NCBI GenBank assembly: GCA_037042915.1
Contig: CM073198.1
Coordinates: forward strand, 2,170,001-2,234,000
Direction of reading: 5' to 3'
DNA from: Auricularia sp. M13
Lineage: Eukaryota; Basidiomycota; Agaricomycetes; Auriculariales; Auriculariaceae
DNA length: 64,000 nucleotides
The notes under the pieces: generated by a model
Database searches by the model: none
What the model saw: the letters and a program-made list of their open reading frames with translations, nothing else
What the model was told of the DNA's origin: nothing
Shown: piece after piece, positions 43,911-53,142 of the stretch
Position numbering within the stretch: position 1 is the stretch's first letter
Layout: every line of letters begins with the position of its first letter
Position numbers and translations under genes: made by a program

Positions 43911-44440
43911 GCTGCCGGGTTCCTGGAGAGATGGGAGAGAAAAGCGGTCGGTCGGGCTTGCAATCTGCGGTGCCCTTCGGTCTCGCGCGGGCGGCGCACG
44001 CGACGTGGCGCGGAGCCTTCCTCTTGACAGGCTCTTATTTTCTTCGACAGTTGATCCTGTCTCCGAGTCCTTGCGTTCTCACAACTTGTATGTACAGTGC
44101 TCAGTGCTGATATTCTGCATGCACTCCCCATCGCACCTCCCCTGCGCCCCTCTCGTTGCCGCTACGGCGCTGCCCGTAACCTCCTAACGACCGGCGTTAT
44201 TTACTAGCCTCCCAATCGCCTTGCACACCGCAGACGCGTTTCATACACGCTCACAGCATGTGCACCACAATATCAGCCAGTCAAGGGGGTACGTGATAGT
44301 TTGATATTTCAAAAGCTCGGAACTGCGCACAATATGTTACAATATAGCACCCGCTAAACGCCCGGTGCATGCACAAGCCTGCGGGTCGCTGAAGCATGAA
44401 GCTAGTCATTAGACTCGTCCCCAGCGCATGAACGTTCAAA
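43911..44440. other. intergenic, 530 bp
   Basis: This stretch is the promoter of the coiled-coil gene and the 3' region of the LPMO gene. No gene, RNA or repeat was recognised; short frames only. Confidence 0.45.
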
Positions 44441-45827
44441 TTAGAGACATTGCGAGTACTAAGGGATGTGCAACCTGATCAGCTTCACTTTCAGCAACTG
44501 GCAGCGGGTACTCACGTAGACCGAGCTAGCCTGGCAGGTCGATCCAGCAGCGCAGACGGTTGGGCCGCTATTAAACTGTGTGAGTACGGCCGTCGAAACG
44601 TATCACGAGCTTGCAACATACGTGAAGCCTTGGCCACCGCACTGGCCGAACTTAGTCTGAGTGGCAGCCGGCGCGCTGGCAGTCGACGTGGTGCCAGAAG
44701 CAGTTGAGCGCGTCGGCGTGGCAGGGGCAGAGCTGCCGGAGGCAGGCGCAGATGTCGGGGCAGCGGCGCCAGGAAGCGTCGTGAAGTCCGTCTTGGGCAA
44801 CGACGCAGTGTTGATGGTCGCAGCGGTCGGGAACGGGGTCGTGGCGACCGTAGGCGAGGTCGTCGCGAACGGCGACGGTCCGGGAACTGTGCATCATCAT
44901 GAGAAAAATGCCACATGCTGGAGAACGGATGGGCTTACTGGTGTATGCGTTGAGCTGAGTGTAGATGTTGATCAGGATGCCAGGGTCGGACGCGCTGTAG
45001 GCTCCTGGGAACGAGACGGTTGGCGGGCTAGCATTGCCGCCTCCAGAGACGCTAATCTGGAAGCACGACATGTAGAACCTTGTCCTCTATCAGTCCCAGC
45101 TGTTGATAACTTGTAGGGACGACATACTGTGCCCCTCCTGGCGAGCTGGCGACATGGAGAGCAACAACTTCGGAACGAAGAAGGTAGTCGCCTGTGGAAA
45201 TATAAACTGGAATTTCTATTGGAAAATCCAATGCTACATACCAGAAGGAATGTCACTCGGAAGCTTGAAGGTAAAATGGCCGCAGTTGTCGTTCAAGACC
45301 TCCGTGGCCCAGTAGTCTGTAAAGCAGTTAATTCAAGTCGATATGCATAAAATGCAATATTCTAGCGCATACCCGGGTTGGAGCTCGGCAGGCCCGCCTC
45401 GGCGACCTTGAACCACTTCTGTCCTGCAGCCGGAGCCGTGGACGCGTTGGCAACCTTGGCCAAGTACACAATGACAGGGCCAAAGTGGTCTCCGCCAATC
45501 GCCTCGTTCGCGCAGCTGCGGTCGCCCGGCTGCTGGTGCATTTCGACGGTGATGCTGTCGCCGGCCTTCACGGCGCAGGTGTTGGCCGCTGCATGCGGGT
45601 TTGCGTTGCAGATGATGTCCTGCAGCAGTGTCAGACCATCTGAATGGTATCCTCTCGTGTGGGCGGCATACATCAGACGTGACGGACGTGACGGGGCTGT
45701 TGCTCTGCGGGAGCCGCACGCACGAGCCGCCAAAGTCCTGGCTGTTAACCCACAGCTGCTGGAACGTCGCGTGCGCAGACACGGACGCGACCAGAGATGC
45801 AGCGGCAAGAGCAGCACGGACGAACAT
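44441..45827 (-). CDS. AA9 lytic polysaccharide monooxygenase with CBM1
   Basis: This secreted copper enzyme oxidatively cleaves cellulose. The signal peptide MFVRAALAAASLVASVSA precedes mature HATFQQLWVN, so the N-terminal histidine of the copper brace is exposed after cleavage. The second copper histidine is in SITVEMHQQPGDRSC, and the active-site tyrosine in QFYMSCFQISVSGG, restored over an intron. HFGPVIVYLAKV and HFTFKLPSDIPSG are typical AA9 segments. A Ser/Thr/Pro linker leads to a complete cellulose-binding CBM1 spread over three exons: KFGQCGGQGF, TGPTVCAAGSTCQASSVY and YSQCL (stop 44441-44443). The frame is open upstream of 45827, but the signal peptide fixes the start. A TATAAGAG lies about 55 bp upstream. 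This implies a plant-biomass-degrading lifestyle. Confidence 0.95.
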
Positions 45828-45877
45828 GGTTGAAACTGCTGTAGGGCCTGGTGTCCATGCTGAAGAACGGCGACGTG

Positions 45878-45885
45878 CTCTTATA
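45878..45885 (-). promoter_or_regulatory. TATA box of the LPMO gene
   Basis: TATAAGAG on the minus strand lies 51-58 bp upstream of the LPMO start codon, a normal distance for a regulated fungal gene. Confidence 0.5.
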
Positions 45886-46181
45886 CGAGCTGCTATCGCG
45901 AGCCATGACGGGGAGCAGCTATCCTTAGAGCACGGGCACGCTGGCGGGCGCCGCTCGATACCACTGGCAAGTCGGCTGGGGACAGCCCAAGTCTCCGCAT
46001 CGCGTTGCGTGGCGGTCCTGGGGTAGTCCTGGGGCAAAGCGGAGAATCGCTGCCGCGGAATCCCCGACAGAACAACGTTCTCAGTCACGTGGCGAAAAAG
46101 CGCCTGCAGCAACTGCCTTCTTCTTTCAGCATCCAGTAGTTTGAAGCTCGCCAAACCCTTTTTCGTTCCACTGTGATATGC

Positions 46182-46394
46182 TCAAAAATACCACGCCAAA
46201 CCGCCGTCTTGATCAAGGCGCCAGCCCGGGCTAACAACTGGCAACGTCGACCGCCAGGCGCGACAGACGACAGCGCAAGCAGATAGTGTGACGGTTAACT
46301 TGGTGACGTCGTCATCTGGAGCAGAAAATGCGTGTGGGAGTGGTGGTTCAAGATACTCGAAGACATCGTGCAGTACGGCTTCGAGTGAGGCCAT
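46182..46394 (-). pseudogene. F-box-like fragment
   Basis: A 70-codon frame starting at 46394 reads MASLEAVLHDVFEYL, then LTVTLSACAVVCRAWRSTLP. The spacing of an N-terminal hydrophobic helix and an LSACALVCRAWR-type helix resembles the F-box-like start of many Agaricomycete proteins, which normally continue for several hundred residues. Here the frame stops at 46182 and the LPMO promoter begins soon after, so it is probably a truncated relic. An intact small gene cannot be excluded. Confidence 0.35.
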
Positions 46395-46581
46395 TGTGGG
46401 GGCAGGAGAAACCAGCGTCCAGATGATTTCATAGGCGCTCACCGTATATGCAGGTGCTCAAGTTTCAAGCGGGCTCGGACCGCAATTCGCGACTCGACCG
46501 TGTCTCTGTGAATCGAAGAAATTTTCAGAAATCCAGCTTGATATGAAACCATAGCGGTTTACAGTAACCCAGCAGTAGCGA

Positions 46582-47804
46582 TTAAGAACTCAGGAACCCC
46601 TTTATCTTCGCGATGAGCCACGCCTGGTCCTCCGGGTTTGCCTGTCCACCCGCGGCATGCCCCCAGATGCTCGGGATTGGTATAACCGACGCGCGGTCAG
46701 GCGCGGCGAAGGACTTGAGCTCGATGAAGTTGTCCTCGGCAGGGAAGTACAGGTCAGTCTCGCACGGGAGAATCAGCGCGCGAGCTTTAATGGAGGCAAT
46801 AGCCGCGCCCAGGTCACCGTCATGAGTGTACTTCGAGACGTCCCCCCGCTGCCAGGTGTCGAGCATGACGAGTAGGTTGTCCGGATCTGCATGTGCGCGT
46901 TAGCTGGCTGCAGCAGCAGATGATGTCGTGACGATAAAGATCGCATGCCTTTGATAGTTGCAAATTGATCATAGTTGTTTTCCTAGAGCCACCACGTCTC
47001 AGAAATGATTATGCCAGAGACGCAAGATCACAGACCAGGAATTCTTCGAGCGTCTTGAATCCTTGCCGTTCCCAAAGTTTCTCGCGATACCAGGCCTGTG
47101 AGAGTCCCCAGCCAGCCCAGACGCGTCCGAATGCTTTGCGCGACAGCGGGCCTTTATCCCCAGCGAGCAACGCAGCTTTCGGGCCCTCAAGGAAGACCTA
47201 AATAGCTTTTGAATACCAGAATGAGCAGCGATTACCCACTTTACGAACGAAATTGTGAGGGGAAGTCTTCGCGCTCCCGCAGATAGGAATGATTTTACTC
47301 CGCTCGTCGACGAGATCGGGATGCTGGACGGCCCACTGGAACGACTGTTGGGCGCCCATACTGAAGCCGAACACGGCGTAGACGTGCGTGACGCCGAGAC
47401 TTTCGACGAGAATGCGTTGCGCACGGACGTTGTCGAAGTATTCGACGAGCGGAAAAGGGCTTTGCTCGCTGTTCGACGGGGACGTCGACTCGCCGTTGCC
47501 GAAGAGCGCGGGCACGATAATGAAGTACTTCTCGGGATCCAGCGCCTTGTCCGCGCCGACAGTCCAGAAGCAGTCCGCGATGACTACGAGACATGAACAG
47601 CTGTCCCGCTGCTGAAACTAGAAGCGACAGCAGACCTCCGGAGTACCAGGTTGGGTTGACGACGGCAGGCTTATCGGGAGTGCCAAAGGTCGCATAGGCT
47701 ATGTGCGCATTGCGCAGGACTTCGCCAGACTTGAGCTCGAAGTCGCCTAGCGAGAGTTTTCTTAGGTGCTCAGTGCCATGGTTGATTTGGCGCAGCGCGG
47801 ACAT
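46582..47804 (-). CDS. alpha/beta hydrolase of the homoserine O-acetyltransferase-like family
   Basis: The start at 47804 gives MSALRQINHGTEHLRKLSLG, then FELKSGEVLRNAHIAYATFG and VVNPTWYSGG. The next exon has DCFWTVGADKALDPEKYFII and PALFGNGESTSPSN. The nucleophile elbow is VYAVFGFSMGAQQSFQWAV, with Ser in GFSMGA. The acid is in LILPCETDLYFPAEDN and the histidine in IPSIWGHAAGGQAN; the protein ends KIKGFLSS. The triad layout follows MET2-type acyltransferases, but the elbow differs from the GGSMGG of true homoserine acetyltransferases, so a related hydrolase or acyltransferase is likelier than Met2 itself. About five introns are needed; small exons lie between 46880 and 47240. It is divergent from eIF3b. 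Confidence 0.85.
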
Positions 47805-48140
47805 GGACAGTCGAGGGAGAGTGGACAAGAGCAGAACATCGGTTCCAGACAGTCAGTCTCCATCCTGGTACAGTTGACTGTAAGCTGAATGGACGGCACG
47901 CGGAACAAGAGCTGAGGGCGGAGACCCGAACAGAGACCGAGACTCGAATAGAAAGCAGGCGGTTGAAGCTGGCAATAGCAAGGGCAGATATGTTTCGACT
48001 GCCAGTGCGGAACGGGGAAGCATGCACCAGCAATTTACGGCTACCAGCAGACAAAGTGAGATGAACGCTGTGAACGCGCGGAGGAGAGACGCGGCGGGGA
48101 TTTCGGTCACTTCCGCCGTCCGCGCTGACTTTTTTACACG
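47805..48140. promoter_or_regulatory. divergent promoter region between hydrolase and eIF3b genes
   Basis: This 336 bp serves both genes. No TATA box is clear. The end next to eIF3b is GC-rich and leads into a short T-rich stretch just before the ATG at 48141. Confidence 0.4.
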
Positions 48141-50777
48141 ATGCCCGCCCCCGTCGCCAACGGCGTGCACGTCACTGACGATGACATCGACTACACCGAC
48201 ATCGAGGAAAAGTGCGCCCGCCGCTGCTCGACCCAGACAACGTACTGAAACACGGCCAATCTTGCAGATACCAAGTCCATCTTGAGGAGGGCTTCGACAA
48301 CGTGGTCGTCGTCGACGGCGTGCCCATCATCGACAAGTCCAAAGAGGAGAAGCTGTTTGCGAAGATAAGCAAGGACTTTGGCAAGCGAGGATGTCCTGTG
48401 CGCCCGGAGCGCTTCCTCATGCCTTGGGACACGGCGAAGGGCAAAAGCAAAGGGTGCGTCGCGTCCTGCTCAGTCTGTGCTCATTCTAAGTCGCGCTCCC
48501 AGCTTTCTCTTCATTGAATTCCCGACGGAGGAGGAGGCCACGCTGGCCATCGCACACTTGGACGGCCACGCGTTCGACCCAAAGCACACATTCCGTCTCA
48601 ACCGCTTCACCGACATCGAGCGGTACAACAACATGGACGAGACATTCGTCCCGCCAGAGCCCGAGCCCTTCAAGCCTCGTGTACGCTGCTCGTCATTTTG
48701 TAATTCACGTCGCTGACGCGCCGTGCAGGAGCATCTGCGTGCATGGCTCACCGACCCGCAAGGCCGCGACCAGTATGTCACTTACCGCCACGACGATGTC
48801 ACAATCATGTGGCACGGCAAGCCTCCGCAAGTAGCGTATGAGAAAAAGGTGCGTTATCGTGCATGGTCTTATTGCTGGAAACGATCTCGAACTGTCTTCG
48901 ACAGAATTGGACGGACTTATATGTATCGTGGTCGCCATTGGGAACGATATTGGTCACCACGCACCGTCAAGGTGTCCAGATCTGGGGTGGCCCCTCCTGG
49001 GAGCGTCTGAATCGTTTCGCGCATCCTATGGCCAAGCTCGTCGACTTCTCGCCGTGCGAGCAATACCTCGTTACCTGGTCCAACGAAGAGATCCACGTGC
49101 ATGAGGGCATGCCGCAAGGGCCGCAATATTTCTCTGCAGAGGACGAGGGTCACAATCTTGCCGTCTGGGATGTGCGCACTGGCCACTTATTGCGTACCTT
49201 CAAAGCCAGCCCGCCGCCGTCGGACGGCGACAAGCGCCAGCAGATGCCATGGCCGCAATTAAAATGGAGTCCCGACGACAAATACTGCGCGCGCGTCACG
49301 CCAGATGTGCAGATCAGCGTGTACGAGCTGCCGAGCATGGGTCTGCATGGCAAGAAGAGCATCAAAATCGACGGTGTCGTCGACTTCGAGTGGCGGCCCA
49401 TCGGCGAGAAGGACCGTGAAGACGAGGGCAAGTCCAACAAGAAGGTTCGCGAGAACATGCTCGCGTTCTGGACGCCCGAGGTGGCGAACCAGCCTGCCCG
49501 TGTCACCCTCATGAGCTTCCCGAGCCGGTCGGTGCTGCGCTCCAAGAACTTGTTCAACGTCACAGACGTGCGTGGCTGACGACACGTACATCTGCTTGCA
49601 GACGCTGACTTCGTTCCAATTGTAGTGCAAGCTTCACTTCCAGAATGAGGGCGACTTCTTGTGCGTCAAGGTCGACCGGCACACCAAGACCAAGAAATCC
49701 ATCTTCTGCAACTTGGAAATCTTCCGCATCCGCGAGAAGGACTTCCCGGTCGAAGTGGTTGAGCTCAAAGGTACGTGCATAGTGGCGTTGTTGCTCATGT
49801 GGCGTTTGGCGATAGCCTTCTAACTGACATACATAGACACCGTCATTGACTTCTCGTGGGAACCACATGGCGAACGCTTCGCCATCGTCTCTACGAACGA
49901 CCCGAATTATGGTAATCCTGCGCCGGGTGTGACGCTGCGCACAGACGTTGGTTTCTATAAGCTGGAACGTGACAAGGACAACTTCAGGCTTTTGCGTGCG
50001 TGCCTGCTTCGCGACTGTGGGCACCTGTTCAGTCTTTTGACATTTAATTAGGCAACCTTCCGTCGCGTTCGACCAACACCGTGCGGTGGTCGCCCAAGGG
50101 TCGCCATGTTGTCCTCGCAACCGTCGGCTCGTCGACAAAATCCGAGCTTGAGTTCTGGGACCTCGACTTCAATAACGAGGACTTCGGGCGCAAGGATGTG
50201 ATCGCGGGCAAGGACGAATGGGGAGGTGGCATCCAGCTCCTCGGATCCGCGGACCACTACGGTGTTACCGATGTGGAGTGGGACCCTAGCGGCCGCTTTG
50301 TGGGCACGAGCGCGAGTGTATGGAAGCACATGGTATGTATTGAGTGTTCGGCATGCATGCCATGCCAGGGCGAAACGCTGACCGTACCCGTCTTCTTTCC
50401 CACACGTACAATAGCTCGAGAACGGGTACTGTATCTGGGACTTCCGTGGCCAGGAGCTCGAGAAGCACATACTCGACCGCTTCAAGCAGTTCCTCTGGCG
50501 TCCGCGTCCGCGGACACTGCTCACCCAGGAGCAGCAAAAGCAGGTCCGCAAGAAGCTGCGCGAGTACAGTCGCTTGTTCGAGGAGGAGGACGCCGCCGAG
50601 GAGAGCAACGTCAGCGCGGAGCTCCTCGCGCAGCGCAAGCGCCTCATCGACGAGTGGAACGCCTGGAGAGCGCGTGTCCGGAGTCAGCGTCATGCGGACG
50701 ACAAGGAGGAGGCCACCGAGGAGATCCAGGAGTGGATCGAAGAGATCATCGAGCAGAAGGAGGAGATTATCGATTGA
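48141..50777 (+). CDS. PRT1: eukaryotic translation initiation factor 3 subunit b (Prt1)
   Basis: eIF3b is the scaffold of eIF3, needed to bring initiator tRNA and mRNA to the 40S subunit. Exon 1 encodes [20 protein letters not shown]; after an intron comes [20 protein letters not shown]. The RRM occupies roughly residues 30-120, with [20 protein letters not shown] as its RNP region. A beta-propeller follows: [93 protein letters not shown] and [19 protein letters not shown]. The C-terminal helix that binds eIF3i/g is clear ([28 protein letters not shown]). The gene has about nine short introns and stop at 50775-50777. The family is unmistakable; TIF3.2 and eIF3b are synonyms in other species. 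Confidence 0.95.
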
Positions 50778-51082
50778 TCTTTTCTGTGCATGCTTCATGT
50801 AACTGACCTGACTGACTGACGCCTTCACGTTTTGGAATGAGATGGAATAAGCTGTCGGTCGCTGTTTGCTGTACGGCTATGTCTAAGACCGGTTACAGCC
50901 CTTGACCTTGTCAAACTCTGATTGCGTGGAGATGGTCCCAATCCTGCGGGCCGGCGGGAGGCAGTTCGGCCATGCACCAACGAATTATCCTGAGCACAGT
51001 ATATTGAAAATATATTCAGCGACGCGCTGAGGAGGTTGCTAGAAATTCGCGATATAAAGGATGTCAGTGTCGGATGCAAACT

Positions 51083-51091
51083 TTATCAGAT
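51083..51091 (-). promoter_or_regulatory. iron-GATA factor site ATCTGATAA (distal) upstream of hapX
   Basis: The minus strand reads ATCTGATAA, a perfect match to ATCWGATAA, the consensus bound by fungal iron-sensing GATA repressors (SreA of Aspergillus; relatives Cir1 and Urbs1 in basidiomycetes). It is 84 bp from the hapX ATG. Confidence 0.6.
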
Positions 51092-51149
51092 TGTGACAAT
51101 CGGACCTTTCGGACGTGTCGGAGTCAACTCCTTGGGATTCAGGCTCCGC

Positions 51150-51158
51150 TTATCAGAT
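51150..51158 (-). promoter_or_regulatory. iron-GATA factor site ATCTGATAA (proximal) upstream of hapX
   Basis: This is a second perfect ATCWGATAA match in the same orientation, 67 bp from the first and 17 bp before the hapX ATG. So close to the start codon it may lie in the 5' leader or core promoter. Confidence 0.6.
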
Positions 51159-51174
51159 CATCTCATCGCCCACC

Positions 51175-53018
51175 ATGAGTGTAAAGCGACCGCGACTAAT
51201 ACCCAAGAACGCGCCTGCTCTTTCCCGAGCACCTGCCATCGTACCCAGCACGGTCTCCATGGGCAGGTCCCAGCCCGAGGCAGCGTCGTCGTCCTCTACG
51301 CTCTGGGCCCAGGGCGCGTTCGATCGTCCAGACTCGCGCGCATGTCGAGCTCATGCTGTCCACAGCATCTAAGGAATGGGTCATACCGCCCCGCCCCAAG
51401 CCCGGCCGCAAGCCCAAAAAGCCTGTTGCTGAGCCCGTTTTCGAAGACGAACTTAGCGAAGATGTGAGGACCATCTTCTCCTCGGCGCCAGGCCTTGACT
51501 AATGTGATGGAAATCCCATGCAGGACGGGTCTGGGCGCAAGTCACAGAATCGGTTGGTTTCTTAAACTTGCGACCTGCCCATGGTTATTCATTGCTCACG
51601 ACAACCATGGGATCTACAGTGTGGCTCAGAGGGCGTTTCGTGAGCGAAAGCAGTCTCAGCTCGCCGAACTCCAAGCTCGTCTTCAAGAATACGAGCAGGG
51701 CGAAGTAGAGCGAAGCGTTCATCTCCAGTCTATTGCCAAGAAGCTCAAGGAGGAGAACGATGCTCTCAAGGATGAGAACGCTCGACTGAAGGCGGAGGTC
51801 GCCCGTCTCATGGTCACTTCACTCAGTGCGCCAGACGACCGACTCAAGCGCTCCCACGACGATTTCTCGGCTGGATCACTTCATTCGGACTCGTTCAGCA
51901 TGGAGACGATGCGCAAGAGGCTCAAGTCTCGTCATCCAAGCGGTGACATGGTCCCTACGCTCCCTCCGATATCGTTCCTCCCTACACCACCATCCGACGC
52001 CCCAACTCCAGACTCATCGTCCTCTGTCAGTGCTTTCTCCCCAGCAGCAGCCTATCCGTCTCCCGCCGGATATCCGACACCTTCGTCATCTGCGACAGGC
52101 ACCGGCGCGCACGGTTACTCGCATCCCGAAAAGCCGTTCATCCAGCGTGAAGGAGCCGCCCTCGAGGTGCTTGATTGCGTCCTCTGCACCGATGGAACAG
52201 ATTGTATCTGTGGGGACAAGAGACCCATTCTGTCGGGGCGTCTCTCTTCGTCCAACCTGCATCTCGACCTCCAGGGCAGTACTCCCGACTCAGCCCAGGA
52301 TTTCCACCCTCCTGTCACAGAGTCACCGCCTTCTACCTCTGTCTTGGATAACCTGCCACCATATCAACCCGCAGTCCCTCTCCCACGACGAAACAATGCG
52401 GTGGCGCCGGCCGACCGCGTGTTCAAGTACACGACTGTCCAGGCACCGCTTTGCACAGGCGACCCGTCCAACTGCCCGGCGTGTGCAGACGATCCCTTTG
52501 GTCAGGCGTTCTGCGCGGCACTCGGCGACGCGGTATGCTCTAACCCGGATTGCAAAAACTGTTCCGGGCCAGCGCCTACAACTGCAGCCCCCGCCAATTC
52601 CGGCCCACATTGCTCCCATGGTCCGAACTGCAATTGCGGCGCGTCCAGCGCGTCCACTGCTGCACTCTCCTCTGGACATCCTGAGATTCAGCAACCTCAG
52701 CCGAGCAAGGCGATCCCCACGAACTGCGCGTGGAGCCAGCTAAAGTCGCATCCAAACGTCGCGTTCGCGGACCTGCAGCTTCTTGCCGAAGTGGTTGCCG
52801 GGAAGCAGCGCTGTACCGGCCCACGCGTGCTGTTTTCTCCACCGCCGGCGGACGTATTCAGGGGCAGGAATAACGCAGATTCTCATCGCCAGATCTCGTC
52901 GGCCTCGCAGACGACTCGGGACAGCAGCTGCTCACGGCCTCCTGTTGTTGAGGTCCAGTCGTCAAATGTCCGCGAGGCTCTGGCAATTCTGGACGGCAGC
53001 GGTTTGCACATGGTTTAA
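51175..53018 (+). CDS. hapX: HapX-type bZIP iron-regulatory transcription factor
   Basis: HapX binds the CCAAT-binding complex, represses iron-consuming genes under iron starvation and in ascomycetes also senses iron. The start at 51175 gives MSVKRPRLIPKNAPALSRAP. The Hap4-like CBC-binding segment KEWVIPPRPKPGRKPKK is followed by a bZIP assembled over two introns: GRKSQNRVAQRAFRERKQSQ, then LAELQARLQEYEQGE. The remaining 380 residues are Ser/Pro-rich with cysteine clusters of the iron-sensing kind: CVLCTDGTDCIC, CTGDPSNCPAC, CSNPDCKNCSG and CSHGPNCNCG. Hap4-like segment plus bZIP plus Cys-rich clusters is specific to HapX. The first intron (about 51268-51314, GTCCCA donor) is the least certain; it is the one that restores the frame into the Hap4-like segment. 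Two ATCTGATAA sites lie upstream. Confidence 0.9.
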
Positions 53019-53142
53019 GGCCGTTTGTTTATGTATGCATTGGATTGAGCCATGTCATGGTAGGTTAGGTCGGTCGGCGTCTGCGCGAGACCGATGGTAG
53101 TAGCATTGTCGACATTCTGTACATCATGTTGATACATTACGT

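Larger units (their letters stand above)
50778..51174. promoter_or_regulatory. hapX promoter region
   Basis: This 397 bp lies between the eIF3b stop and the hapX ATG. It contains a CCAAT pentamer at 50938-50942 and two iron-GATA-like sites listed separately. No TATA box is obvious. Confidence 0.6.

Noticed and set aside
45828-46154. Open extension of the LPMO frame by about 109 residues upstream
   Set aside because: A signal peptide ending just before the essential N-terminal histidine fixes the start at 45827, and a TATA box lies inside the extension.
46582-47804. True homoserine O-acetyltransferase MET2
   Set aside because: The nucleophile elbow is GFSMGA rather than GGSMGG, so only the broader family is claimed.
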